Shown here in pieces: positions 36,987 through 46,407 of a DNA stretch of 64,000 nucleotides. A model generated the notes under the pieces. It was not told where the DNA came from and did not search any database. It saw only the letters and a program-made list of their open reading frames with translations. Origin of the DNA: Herbaspirillum sp. alder98 (GTDB lineage: Bacteria > Pseudomonadota > Gammaproteobacteria > Burkholderiales > Burkholderiaceae_D); NCBI RefSeq assembly GCF_020179755.1, contig NZ_JAIUCY010000002.1:310001-374000 (forward strand), in the 5' to 3' direction. Position 1 is the first letter of the stretch. Every line of letters starts with the position of its first letter. The translations under genes were made by a program, and so were the position numbers.

Positions 36987-37931
36987 ATGATGATTCAAAA
37001 TCTTGGAGATATCCGCTTGTTCGTCGAAGCCGCCAGCCTGGGCAGCCTCTCGGCGGCCGGGCGCAAGATGGGGCTGTCACCCGCCGCTGCGAGCGCGCGC
37101 CTGGTCAAGCTGGAAGCGCTGCTCAATACGCGGCTGTTCGAGCGCACCACGCGTCGTCTGAGGCTGACCGCCGAAGGCGCCTTGTACCTGGCGCACTGCC
37201 AGCAGGCGCTGGACGCGCTGGACGACGCCCACGCCGCTTTACAGGCGGGACGCAGTGCCGTTGGCGGCAAGCTGCGCATCGCCGCCACCTCGGATTTCGG
37301 ACGCCATGTGTTGCAGGGCTGGCTGGAGGAATTCAACCGCATGCATCCGCAGATCACGCTGGCATTGATCCTGGGCGATGCGGTATCGAACCTGTTGCTG
37401 GACGATCTTGATCTGGCGATCCGCTTCGGCGTGCCGCAGAACAGTTCGATGGTGGCGCGACCGCTGGCGTCCAACCGTCGCGTGCTGTGCGCCGCGCCAG
37501 CCTACATCGCGGCGCACGGTATGCCGACGCATCCGGCCGAGCTGCCGCGTTTCGCCTGTATCGTGCTATCTAGCGCGTCGGGCATGGCCAATGAATGGCG
37601 CTTCGAGAAAGATGGCCAGCGCGAATCGTTCATCGTGCCCCCGGCCGGCGCACGCGAAACCAACGACGGCGCGGTGGCGCGCGAGTGGGCCATCAACGGC
37701 CACGGTATTGTCATGAAATCGATATGGGATATCGGCGCCGACTTGCAGGCGGGCCGGCTGCGGGTGCTCATGCCGGATTGGCGCACGCCGGATGCGCCAG
37801 TGCACGCGCTCTACCAGCGCACCCGCTACATGGCGCCACGGGTGCGCGCGTTGCTGGATTTCCTGATCGCGCGCTTCGAGCAGGCCGGCGTCGAACTGGA
37901 AGCGATCCTGCGCCAGGGTGACGGCGCTTGA
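36987..37931 (+). CDS. LysR-family transcriptional regulator
   Basis: A 314-residue regulator. The N-terminal winged helix-turn-helix reads LFVEAASLGSLSAAGRKMGLSPAAASARLVKLEALLNTRLF, followed by the periplasmic-binding-like effector domain (GGKLRIAATSDFGRHVL onward). The body resembles the CrgA/PecT-like subgroup (SNLLLDDLDLAIRFG, RRVLCAAPAYIAAHG, GIVMKSIWDIGADLQAGRLR). It starts at an ATGATG pair at 36987. It is divergent from the OYE-SDR-VOC operon and is its likely regulator. The inducer is unknown, possibly a quinone or other electrophile. Confidence 0.92.
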   Translation: MMIQNLGDIRLFVEAASLGSLSAAGRKMGLSPAAASARLVKLEALLNTRLFERTTRRLRLTAEGALYLAHCQQALDALDDAHAALQAGRSAVGGKLRIAATSDFGRHVLQGWLEEFNRMHPQITLALILGDAVSNLLLDDLDLAIRFGVPQNSSMVARPLASNRRVLCAAPAYIAAHGMPTHPAELPRFACIVLSSASGMANEWRFEKDGQRESFIVPPAGARETNDGAVAREWAINGHGIVMKSIWDIGADLQAGRLRVLMPDWRTPDAPVHALYQRTRYMAPRVRALLDFLIARFEQAGVELEAILRQGDGA

Positions 37932-37972
37932 ATTATCAGTAGCCTGTTGCGGCGGCGAGTGCCGCGCGTGGA

Positions 37973-39853
37973 TCAGGACCCCGTGCCTGCATTGGTCGCC
38001 ACAAAGGCCAATCCTTCCTCGAACGACGACAGCACCATGTCGACCTGGGCGCTGACAGTGGCCTGGTCCATGATCTCGGCGTCGAACGGGGGGCGGATGG
38101 CGACGATCAGCGCTTGCGGCAAGCCGGCGCGCAGCTCGGCCATGACGCTCAGCCAGCGGTCGTAGGCTGTTTTCAGCGGATACACGATGAACACGATCGA
38201 CACCAGTTCTGACTTGCTGGTGTCGGGCCGGTTGGCGTGATCTTCCAGGTTGATGCTGCGGGCGTCGACGCCAGTGACGCGCAGCGCATGCACCAGCAAC
38301 TCGCTCAGCAGTTCGTCGCGTTCGTGCGCCAGTCCGGCGCATAGCGCCACCGACCGGCTGGGCACATCTAACGAGCCTTGCCAGCGCCCCAGCCGCGCCG
38401 TGCGCAACTGGCGCAGGTGTGCGCCGACGCTGCTGGTGAGCAGTGGCACCGACTGCCGGCGACCGAAGCGACGCGGCGTGCCCGGATCTTGCACCAGCGT
38501 TTCGATCAGGTGCAGGATCGTCAGTCGCAGGCGCGCTTCCTGCGCGGCGTCGATTTGCTGGTTGCGCAGGTCAAGCGCGGCCAGCGCCAGGCCGGGCAGC
38601 AGGATCTGGTCGCAATACTTGGCAAAATTGCTCTTGCTCAGGGTGACCCGCGCATCGCGGATGATGGCGTCGGATTCGCCTGCCAGCGCACGCTGGTAGA
38701 AGCGTTCTGCATGGCTCATGTCGGGCGCCTCGCCGAGCAGGATCGTGATCGGTTCCAGCGCCGCCACGTGACGTCCGGCCACCACCAGGCACAGCGTCAG
38801 CGGCGTCGAGAGCAGCAGGCCTACCGGCCCCCACAGGCTGCCCCAGAACAGCGCCGAGACGATCACGGCCAACGGCGACAGGCCGGAACTGTGGCCATAC
38901 ACCCGGGGCTCGATGAAATTGGCCAGCACCACTTCGAGTGCGGCATACACGGCCAGGAACGACAGCGGCAGCCACCAGCCGGAATCGATGGCAGCGATGA
39001 ACAGGGTGACCGCCAGCCCCGAGGCCAGCGCGCCGAGATAAGGGACGAAACGCATCACCCCGCACAGCGCGCCCCACAGCACCGCATGCGGCACGCCGGC
39101 CAGCCACAGGCCGATGCCCATGGTCAGGCCGAACACGGCATTGACCACGAACTGCGAAAAGAAGAAGCGCGACACACCCTCGGCGGCGTCGCCCAGCGCC
39201 TTCATGGTGCGGCTCATTTCGGCGCGGCCCGCCAGGCGCACCACGCGCTCGCGCAGCGATTCCTGTTCGAGCAGGATGAACACCAGCAGCACCAGCACGA
39301 TACCGGCTTGACCGATCGGCCCCCAGGCCAGCGAGAACAGGCGCGCCACCGCAGTGCGCACCGACATCTGCGGCGAAGAAGCCTGGACCGGTACCGGCGC
39401 GGCCTGGGCTGCCGCCACATTCTTGGCGATACGTCCCTTCGGCGTCGCCGCCACGGCCGGCGCCGGCGGTGGCGGGATGACTGCGCTCAATTGCTCTTCC
39501 AGCCTGGCAAAGGGGCGTTCCGTGAGGGTCCGCACCTGTTCCACTTTTTCCTGGATGGCGGCGCGGTACTGCGGCAGGTCGCTGGTGACGCTGGCCAGCT
39601 GGAACGCCAGCACCACCGCCAGCGACACCAGGGCTGCTGCCACCAGCAGCACCGAGACGATGGCGGCCGCCACCCGGTTCAAGCCCAGGCTGGCCAGCTT
39701 GCGCACCAGCGGCAGGATCACCAGGCTGAGAATGGTCGCCACCGCCAGCGGCGCGAGCACTTCGCGGCCGAAGTAGAGCATGGCGAGGACGCAACTGGCG
39801 CCGACCAGGGTTGCAGGCGTGAGGCGGGTGAGGACAGGATGGGTCGTGTTCAT
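37973..39853 (-). CDS. AI-2E family transporter (PerM-like) with extended cytoplasmic C-terminal domain
   Basis: A 626-residue membrane protein starting at the ATG at 39853. Residues 1-350 hold the PerM/AI-2E exporter core with TM segments near 10-60, a loop with a Pro-rich stretch (IPPPPAPAVAATPKG near 145), and C-terminal helices (FVPYLGALASGLAVTLF, NFIEPRVYGHSSGLSPLAVIVSALFWGSLWGPVGLLLSTPLT). The family moves small molecules or ions; autoinducer-2 is only one reported substrate. The last 260 residues form a soluble region ending with a Rossmann-like pattern (VALCAGLAHERDELLSELL, VSIVFIVYPL, LPQALIVAI), perhaps a B12-binding-like fold without ligand residues. It converges with the LysR gene. 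Confidence 0.85.
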   Translation of the reverse strand: MNTTHPVLTRLTPATLVGASCVLAMLYFGREVLAPLAVATILSLVILPLVRKLASLGLNRVAAAIVSVLLVAAALVSLAVVLAFQLASVTSDLPQYRAAIQEKVEQVRTLTERPFARLEEQLSAVIPPPPAPAVAATPKGRIAKNVAAAQAAPVPVQASSPQMSVRTAVARLFSLAWGPIGQAGIVLVLLVFILLEQESLRERVVRLAGRAEMSRTMKALGDAAEGVSRFFFSQFVVNAVFGLTMGIGLWLAGVPHAVLWGALCGVMRFVPYLGALASGLAVTLFIAAIDSGWWLPLSFLAVYAALEVVLANFIEPRVYGHSSGLSPLAVIVSALFWGSLWGPVGLLLSTPLTLCLVVAGRHVAALEPITILLGEAPDMSHAERFYQRALAGESDAIIRDARVTLSKSNFAKYCDQILLPGLALAALDLRNQQIDAAQEARLRLTILHLIETLVQDPGTPRRFGRRQSVPLLTSSVGAHLRQLRTARLGRWQGSLDVPSRSVALCAGLAHERDELLSELLVHALRVTGVDARSINLEDHANRPDTSKSELVSIVFIVYPLKTAYDRWLSVMAELRAGLPQALIVAIRPPFDAEIMDQATVSAQVDMVLSSFEEGLAFVATNAGTGS

Positions 39854-40057
39854 GTGCAGCGGATGAGGTTGGCGCGGCGGCGACGGCGCAGCCGTGCAGT
39901 ATAACAACGGCCGTGGTCGCAGAAGCGCCTGTCAGTGGCTGCAGGCATGAAAGGTTTAGGGCATTTACACCTTGATATGCGGGAACTCGGTCGCGCCGGC
40001 CCGGATCAGTGATGACAAGCCGCCTGCCATGGCGGCCTCTGCAGAGGAGGAATTCAG

Positions 40058-40615
40058 ATGAGTCGAACGAAAGTAAAGAGGGATTTTCCGGTTGAAGAGG
40101 TCAGGCGGTTCCTGGAGCCGGGGCCGATCGTGCTGGTCTCGTCACGCTGGCGGGGCCAGACCGACATCATGACGATGGGCTGGCATACCATGATGGAGTT
40201 CTCGCCGTCATTGGTGGGCTGCGTGATCTCATCGATCAACCATAGCTTCGATCTGATTCGAGGTAGTGGTGAATGTGTAATCAATCTGCCAACTACCGCA
40301 TTGACCGATACGGTCGTGCGCATTGGCAATACGACGGGGGCCGAGATCGACAAGTTTGACCGCTTCGGGCTCACCCAACAGCCTGCCGAGCAGGTCGAGG
40401 CGCCTCTGATCGCAGAGTGTCACGCCAGTTTCGAATGCCGGATCCACGACGACGCCCTGGTCGAGCGCTATAACTTTTTCATCTTCGAAGTCGTCAAGGC
40501 CCATGTTGCGCCGTCGCCGAAGTTTCCGGTGACATTGCACTACACCGGCAATGGCGTCTTCACCACCGCCGGCAAGGCGATCAGCCGCCGCTCGCTATTC
40601 ACCAAGGTTATTTGA
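40058..40615 (+). CDS. flavin reductase family (DIM6/NTAB-like) FMN-binding protein
   Basis: A 185-residue split-barrel flavoprotein preceded by a strong GAGGAGGAA ribosome-binding site. It shows the family pattern PGPIVLVSS in the form EPGPIVLVSSRW, ITMGWHTMMEFSPSLVGCVISSIN, HSFDLIRGSGECVINLPT and a conserved HYTGNGVF near the C-terminus. Members bind FMN or FAD and act as flavin reductases or as small flavoenzymes. It stands alone on the + strand, and its 3' end overlaps the 3' end of the convergent acyltransferase gene by 21 bases. Confidence 0.87.
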   Translation: MSRTKVKRDFPVEEVRRFLEPGPIVLVSSRWRGQTDIMTMGWHTMMEFSPSLVGCVISSINHSFDLIRGSGECVINLPTTALTDTVVRIGNTTGAEIDKFDRFGLTQQPAEQVEAPLIAECHASFECRIHDDALVERYNFFIFEVVKAHVAPSPKFPVTLHYTGNGVFTTAGKAISRRSLFTKVI

Positions 40616-42607
40616 AACCGGATCGCGTTTCCAGATACCCAGGACGACTTTGGTGAAGGAGGGCGCGAGAACCCGGTTGCCATGACCGCTCAAGTGATTT
40701 GAATCGAAATAGAGGGGTTTCCCGGAAGCGTCATAGGCAGAACAGGTCGCACCGGGGCACAGCAGTGGAAACGGGTCCCATACGGTCAGATCGGGGTAGT
40801 CGCCCTGCAACCCATTCAGCAACCGCATCTGAGGCGCCCGAAGACGCTCTAGCTGGGCGCGCTCCATCGTCAGTCCCGGGGTACAGACCGGGTTCATCTT
40901 GTTGAACCAGTCCGAGCAGCGATTCGCCGGCGCCATCAGCAGCGGCTTGGGCGCGTCGATCAGCACGTGCAACTTGGCAGCCTCCAGTCGCGTCAGCATG
41001 GCGTCGGCGGACGTTCGGGCCTTTGCCATCTGCGCCGGTGTCAGTTCGGACAACGCCTCGTTAATAACAAAATTCCTGCCCCGACGCCACTCGCTGCCGT
41101 CGAGTTCGGGCATCCGAAGAGAGGCCAGGAAGACGATGTCGCCTGGTTTGGCGCGCTGCGCGATATCGTTCAGGTCAGCCTCACGGCGCACGGCGCATCG
41201 CTGCGGATCGGGACCGATCAGGCTGACCACGCCGCACCCGCCTTTTTCGTATTCCACGACCTTGATGCCCAGCTTCAGCGATGCCAGATGGAGCATGGTG
41301 CGATAGGCGGCCGTATGGGAGTCGCCCATCACGAATATCTGTCGCCCTGCCAATAACGGCTCGTCGAGTTTGGTGATTTCTTCCTTCGGATAATGTTTGT
41401 AGGCATACCAGTCATAAGTATTGCTGGTCTGGCTCAGCGACAGGCGCTCGGCATTGTCGGACACCCAAAGCGCACCCCACCAGAGTGCGCCGACGGCGGT
41501 AAAGGCCGCAGCGGCATTGATCCAGGCGCTGCGCTGGAAAATTGACCTGCCGTTGCGGATCGGCGTTTCGATCCAATGGTAGGAGCCCGCAGCCAGCGCC
41601 ACGACAATGATGGGATAAAGGAGTTGAACGCCAAGCAGCTCCAGCCCGGTGGTCCAGCGAAAAAATACGGCAACTGGCCAATGCCAGAGATAAAGAGAAA
41701 ACGACAGTCTGCCGATATAAGTCGCCAAGGGCGATTGCAGGCAACGTTGCAGCAGGGATGGTGCGATATCACGCGGTATCGCAACCGCGGCAATCATCAT
41801 CATCGTGCCCAGCACCGTTACCAGCGCCCACGGGAAGGGAAAATGATTACGCTCGGCGAGAAGAAATCCTGCAGCAACAAGTGCAATGCCGCACGGGAGC
41901 AACCAGCGCGCAAGCCACGGTGGTAGTGCTGACAAGCGTCCCGCATCAATCAGCTGAAAGAGCAGGGCGCCTGCCGCCAATTCCCAAAACCGGCCTGGCA
42001 GCAGGTAGAAGGCCAGGAGTGGATCGGTATGCGTCTGGACCGCGCTGATCACCAGCGACGTCAATGCCAGAACCGGTATGACGGCCCAGACCATCGGCGC
42101 TTTTTTCTTCCAGCGAAGCCAGAAAAAGTAAATCGCGGGAAAGATGACGTAAAACTGCTCTTCTACGCCCAGCGACCATGTATGCAGGTAGGGATTGAGG
42201 TCAGCCGTCGGCGAAAAGTAGGTGTCCGTGTTCCCGGCCAGCACAAAATTGCTGAGGCCGAAGAAGGCCGCCAGTCCCGTGCGATTGATCAGTTCGCTGA
42301 GCCAGAATTGCGGCATGACCATCGCCGACACGACGAAGCTGGTACTGAGCACGACCAGCAGCGCCGGCAGGATGCGCAGGAAACGTCGGCGATAGAAATC
42401 CCTCAGGTACTCGAAGAAGACGACATCGCCCCGGTGGGAAAGGGACTGGCTGATGACGTATCCGGAGACCACGAAGAACATGTCGACGCCGGTGAAGCCA
42501 CCCGGGAGAACCTTCAGAAAGTCGACATGAAAGACAATCACGGCGATAACGGCAATGGCGCGCAGGCCGTCGATCGCTGGGATGTAGGCAGGAAAAGGTT
42601 GACGCAC
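40595..42607 (-). CDS. acyltransferase-3 / SGNH fusion membrane protein (O-antigen acetylase-like)
   Basis: A 670-residue protein. The N-terminal acyltransferase-3 domain has about ten TM helices (opening YIPAIDGLRAIAVIAVIVFHV with catalytic His, then GGFTGVDMFFVVSGYVIS, FYRRRFLRILPAL). From about residue 420 a periplasmic SGNH hydrolase domain follows (FVMGDSHTAAY with the Ser; DSNHLSGHGNRVL with the Asp/His pair). OafB-type proteins with this layout acetylate O-antigen or other surface glycans. The start codon is GTG at 42607. No other polysaccharide genes are next to it, so the acceptor is unknown. Confidence 0.92.
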   Translation of the reverse strand: MRQPFPAYIPAIDGLRAIAVIAVIVFHVDFLKVLPGGFTGVDMFFVVSGYVISQSLSHRGDVVFFEYLRDFYRRRFLRILPALLVVLSTSFVVSAMVMPQFWLSELINRTGLAAFFGLSNFVLAGNTDTYFSPTADLNPYLHTWSLGVEEQFYVIFPAIYFFWLRWKKKAPMVWAVIPVLALTSLVISAVQTHTDPLLAFYLLPGRFWELAAGALLFQLIDAGRLSALPPWLARWLLPCGIALVAAGFLLAERNHFPFPWALVTVLGTMMMIAAVAIPRDIAPSLLQRCLQSPLATYIGRLSFSLYLWHWPVAVFFRWTTGLELLGVQLLYPIIVVALAAGSYHWIETPIRNGRSIFQRSAWINAAAAFTAVGALWWGALWVSDNAERLSLSQTSNTYDWYAYKHYPKEEITKLDEPLLAGRQIFVMGDSHTAAYRTMLHLASLKLGIKVVEYEKGGCGVVSLIGPDPQRCAVRREADLNDIAQRAKPGDIVFLASLRMPELDGSEWRRGRNFVINEALSELTPAQMAKARTSADAMLTRLEAAKLHVLIDAPKPLLMAPANRCSDWFNKMNPVCTPGLTMERAQLERLRAPQMRLLNGLQGDYPDLTVWDPFPLLCPGATCSAYDASGKPLYFDSNHLSGHGNRVLAPSFTKVVLGIWKRDPVSNNLGE

Positions 42608-43049
42608 TGTTTGTTTTTACCCTGGGTTCGGTTCAGTTGCTGACGGCAGTCACGAGGCAATGCCGAAGAATCTGATGATTGACAGGTGGCATCTGATCCG
42701 TCTTGTCGGAACGATGTCATCGGGATTGACGAGCGTTGCTGGTGTTGTCGAAGCGTTGATGCGTTCTGACTGAGAGACTTTCCAGCACAGGGCGAACGCG
42801 GCTCTTCGAGATCCGATCTTACCTATCAGCAGAAAAATAGCTTTAGGAATTTTCTGATTTCTTTATTGCTCAATGAAATACTGGCTTTTCCTTGGTGAGT
42901 CACGGAGTGCCTGGGGGCCTGGCCGAGAGCAAGGGCGGTGATGTCATCCCCGGGGATAGTTTTCCTTCAAGGCCTGGATTGCATTAATATTTCCATCTCG
43001 CCTGTCGGGCGGGGTGCCGATTCTCTTATTCGATGACACAATCCACGCC
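42608..43049. other. 442-bp intergenic region without a gene
   Basis: This region separates the divergent acyltransferase and hydrolase genes. It includes an AT-rich stretch at about 42820-42890 that could hold promoters. No ORF or strong hairpin was found. Confidence 0.5.
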
Positions 43050-44066
43050 ATGAAATTACTTACGGTTTTGCTGGCCGTCCTGCTGGCCGCCTGTGCCACG
43101 GCAAACGCGCAGGTGGTCCTGAACGACCTTTCTTCGCAGCCGGAAGGTCGTATTTACTTCAATAGCCTCAGTCCCAAGAACAAGTTCCAGCTGGTGCACC
43201 GCAAGTACGACACAAGACCGACGATGGTCTCGGGCGTGTTGACGATGCCGCCTGGCGCCAAGGGGCGGGTGCCGGCGATGATCATCGCGCACGGCTCTTC
43301 CGGCATCACGCCCAAGTTGTTCGAACGCTGGACCAAGCTGTTCAACGACATGGGGATGGCGGCCTTCGTGGTGGACTCCTTTAGCGGTCGTGGCATCGTC
43401 AGCACCATGAACGACCAGAACCAGGTCGGTGTATCGGTCCACGAGGCGGATGCCTTGATGGCGTTGCGCCTGCTCGCCACTGACCCGCGCATCGACGCCA
43501 GCCGCATCGGGCTGATCGGTTTTTCCCGTGGCGGCAAGGTCGCCATGGAGATGGTGATGGAATCCTTTCGCAAGGGAATCATCGACGACGACCTGAAATT
43601 CGCAGCGCTGGTCAGTTTCTACCCCGGCTGCACCCAGGTCTGGTGGGAAAAACCGGCGCCAGCGCTGACCGGCACGCCGCTGATGATGGCCTTGGGCGCC
43701 AAGGATGACTACACGCCGGCCAGGCAATGCCAGGATTTCGTGCCCATCATGGAGCGGGATGGGCAATCGGTGGAGTTGCATGTCTACCCGGACTCTTACC
43801 ATAACTTCGACGACAGCCAGACCCATTTCGGCTACCACGCCGCCGCGACTACCCCGCGCCATTGCACGCCGTCCATGCTGGACATGAAAAACGATGCCTA
43901 TTACCGTCTCGACACCGGCGAGCGTTATCCGGATTCACGTGTCATCCAGGCAGAGTTCAAGCATTGCCTGGAACGCGGCGTGTCCACCGGCGCCAATCCG
44001 TCGCAGGGAAGGCGTGCGGTGGAGGATGTCCGGCGTTTCCTGGCGGCGGCCTTTCATCTGGGTTGA
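43050..44066 (+). CDS. secreted dienelactone-hydrolase-like alpha/beta hydrolase (copy 1)
   Basis: The 338-residue protein starts at the ATG at 43050. Its N-terminus (LLAVLLAACATANAQ) carries either a lipobox (LAAC) or a signal peptide cut after ANAQ, so it is exported. Fold and triad: RVPAMIIAHGSSGIT, nucleophile elbow IGFSRGGKVA, Asp in ALGAKDDYTPA, and His in YPDSYHNFDD, as in the dienelactone hydrolase family. Three further Cys in the last third could form disulfides. A paralogue of near-equal length is at 49483-50499. Natural substrate unknown; an ester hydrolase is most likely. Confidence 0.87.
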   Translation: MKLLTVLLAVLLAACATANAQVVLNDLSSQPEGRIYFNSLSPKNKFQLVHRKYDTRPTMVSGVLTMPPGAKGRVPAMIIAHGSSGITPKLFERWTKLFNDMGMAAFVVDSFSGRGIVSTMNDQNQVGVSVHEADALMALRLLATDPRIDASRIGLIGFSRGGKVAMEMVMESFRKGIIDDDLKFAALVSFYPGCTQVWWEKPAPALTGTPLMMALGAKDDYTPARQCQDFVPIMERDGQSVELHVYPDSYHNFDDSQTHFGYHAAATTPRHCTPSMLDMKNDAYYRLDTGERYPDSRVIQAEFKHCLERGVSTGANPSQGRRAVEDVRRFLAAAFHLG

Positions 44067-44178
44067 TGTTAGGAATTAATCAGGCAAGGTCATGACAGGT
44101 TGCGACCAACCGGTGCTATGGGCGTGACCGCATATCGCGATAAACTGTCGAGCTATTCCCGAATTGAAAGCTTTTCCT

Positions 44179-46368
44179 ATGAAATTGCGGTCGCGCCTGG
44201 CATTCATGGCTTTGCTCGCCCTGGTTCCGCTCTTGATATTTGCGGCCTTCGCTGCAAAGCGGCTGAGCGACGGCACACGGGAGAATGCGATAAGGGCGAT
44301 GAAGGAGACCGCCAACGTCACGGCGTCGATCGTTGATCGCGAACTGCAAGGGGCATTGTCGGCGGTCCTCGTCTTGTCGCGCTCGCCGCTGCTCCTCGAC
44401 GAGAAATTCGAGCAGTTCTACGATCAGGCGCTATCCAGCGCATCCGGCGCCAACGGATGGGTGATCCTGTATTCGCCGGATGGCCGGCAGTGGCTCAACA
44501 CCCGCTTGCCCTATGGCGCGCCACTGCTGGTGCGCCCCTCGCCGGAGGAGTTGCAGCACATCATCTCTGCCAGCGAAATCCATATCTCCGGGATGGTCTG
44601 GTCGCCGGCGCTCAAGAAACATGTCATCTTCATCGATGTCCCGGTCAAGACCCGCAGCGGAAAGAGTTATGTCCTGTCGCAAGCCGTCTATTCGGACCAT
44701 TTCGGCCTGGCCTTCAAGGAAAGGGATATTCCGGCATCATGGGTAGTCGGGATTTTCGACAAGAACGGGATCACGATCGGGCGCAGCGTCAATGGCGACG
44801 AATTTGTCGGGAAGAGGGCGAACCCCGACACGCTGGCGGCGATCAGGTCGCCCTCCGACAGCATGCTCAAGCATACGATTCGCGGCAATATCCACGTCTA
44901 TGATGTGATTACTCATTCGGATTTATCCGGCTGGGGTGTGGCCGTAGGCGTCCCGGTGGATGAGATCGACCGTCAGGTGAGGGAAGCCGGTTACATCGCC
45001 ACCGGGGGCCTGTTGCTGGCGGTAATTGCCGCATTGATCGGCGCCGGCGTGGTAGGGCGGCGGCTGGCAAGCTCGATAGAAAACGCTGCGACCGCGGCCG
45101 AGATGCTGGGCAAAAGCGAAGCCTTGCCGACGATGCGCCCATCGGGCACCCACGAAATCGATAATTTGCAAGAGGCCATCGTGAGCGCGGCCAGGAAGTT
45201 GAAAGACGCAGAGGCAAGAAACATCGAGTTGCTCGAATCGGAGCGGACGGCACGACAGGTGGCAGAGATCGAGAACAAGCGCAAGGACGAATTCCTTGCC
45301 ATGCTCGGGCATGAGTTGAGAAACCCGTTGTCCGCGATCACCAGCGCGATCTCGTTATTACGATTGCGGGTAGGCGATGATCCAGCCGTGCGGCGTCCGG
45401 CCGATGTCATTCACCGCCAGAGCGAACACCTGCGTTCGCTGTTGAACGATCTGCTCGAACTCAGCCGCGTCATCTACGGCAAGGTGCAGCTTGAACTGCA
45501 GCCGACCGACCTGGGTGCGCTGGTCACCGCTTCCATCCAGAACATGATGGATACGGCACGGCTCTCCAGGCATACATTTTCGTTTAGTACCGAGTCGGTC
45601 TTCGTCAATATCGATCGCACCCGGATGGAGCAGATATTCAGCAACCTGATCGACAATGCCGTCAAATACACGGACGAAGGCGGTTCGATCCGGGTATCGG
45701 TAACGATCCAGGATGACCTGGCCGTGTTGCGCGTCGCGGATAAGGGCGTCGGGATCGGTCCTGATCTGTTGCCCTATGTCTTCGATATTTTTGTTCAGGG
45801 TGATAACACGCTGGCCCGCACCAAGGGCGGAATGGGCATCGGATTGAGCCTGATCCACAAGCTCGTCTCGCTGCACGGCGGAACAGTCAGCGTTCAGTCC
45901 GAGGGCGCTGGCAAGGGAAGCGTGTTCGAGGTGCGGTTGCCTTTGTTAGTCAGCGACGCATTCGCGCCGGCCAGGAATGTGCTCGAACCAGAGTCGCCCC
46001 TGCAAGGTTGTAAGGTGCTGCTGGTAGAGGATCAGGACGATCTGCGCGAGATGGGCCACATTCTGCTAACGGAACTGGGCCTGGATATGCGGTCGGCCGC
46101 TAATGGCAGGGAGGCGCTCGCGCTGGCAGCGGCGCACCAGCCAGCGGTGGCGATCATCGATATCGGTTTGCCCGACATGAGCGGCTATGAGCTGGCGGCG
46201 GCATTAAGAAGTGCGCCACAAACTGCTTCCATGCGCCTGATTGCGTTATCGGGATACGGCCTTGCCGAAGATAAGGCGCGGGCTGCCGCCGCAGGTTTCG
46301 ATCTTCATCTGACCAAACCATTATCGTTGGACGACCTGACGCAATACCTGGCTTCGTTAAGCGCATAA
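44179..46368 (+). CDS. hybrid sensor histidine kinase/response regulator with periplasmic Cache-like sensor
   Basis: A 729-residue membrane kinase. I chose the ATG at 44179 over an in-frame TTG 15 bases upstream. Layout: TM1 (MALLALVPLLIFAAFAA), periplasmic dCache-like sensor (about 30-270), TM2 (GGLLLAVIAALIGAGVVG), a linker that may be HAMP-like and coiled, the HisKA domain with His378 (FLAMLGHELRNPL), HATPase (NLIDNAVKYTDEGG, DKGVGIG, GGMGIGLSLIHKLVSLHGG), and a fused receiver (about 611-728; VLLVEDQDDLRE, phospho-Asp in AIIDIGLPDMSG, Lys in LTKPL). Output must pass to another protein or work by feedback, since no DNA-binding domain is present. It lies about 110 bp after hydrolase copy 1. 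Ligand unknown. Confidence 0.93.
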   Translation: MKLRSRLAFMALLALVPLLIFAAFAAKRLSDGTRENAIRAMKETANVTASIVDRELQGALSAVLVLSRSPLLLDEKFEQFYDQALSSASGANGWVILYSPDGRQWLNTRLPYGAPLLVRPSPEELQHIISASEIHISGMVWSPALKKHVIFIDVPVKTRSGKSYVLSQAVYSDHFGLAFKERDIPASWVVGIFDKNGITIGRSVNGDEFVGKRANPDTLAAIRSPSDSMLKHTIRGNIHVYDVITHSDLSGWGVAVGVPVDEIDRQVREAGYIATGGLLLAVIAALIGAGVVGRRLASSIENAATAAEMLGKSEALPTMRPSGTHEIDNLQEAIVSAARKLKDAEARNIELLESERTARQVAEIENKRKDEFLAMLGHELRNPLSAITSAISLLRLRVGDDPAVRRPADVIHRQSEHLRSLLNDLLELSRVIYGKVQLELQPTDLGALVTASIQNMMDTARLSRHTFSFSTESVFVNIDRTRMEQIFSNLIDNAVKYTDEGGSIRVSVTIQDDLAVLRVADKGVGIGPDLLPYVFDIFVQGDNTLARTKGGMGIGLSLIHKLVSLHGGTVSVQSEGAGKGSVFEVRLPLLVSDAFAPARNVLEPESPLQGCKVLLVEDQDDLREMGHILLTELGLDMRSAANGREALALAAAHQPAVAIIDIGLPDMSGYELAAALRSAPQTASMRLIALSGYGLAEDKARAAAAGFDLHLTKPLSLDDLTQYLASLSA

Positions 46369-46407
46369 GTTCCGGCGCGGCGGGCAGAAGTTATTCGTTA
46401 GATGGCG

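Noticed and set aside
36987..37931. LysR gene as regulator of the siderophore locus
   Set aside because: It is divergent from the reductase operon with an inverted repeat between them and lies 6 kb from the nearest iron gene.
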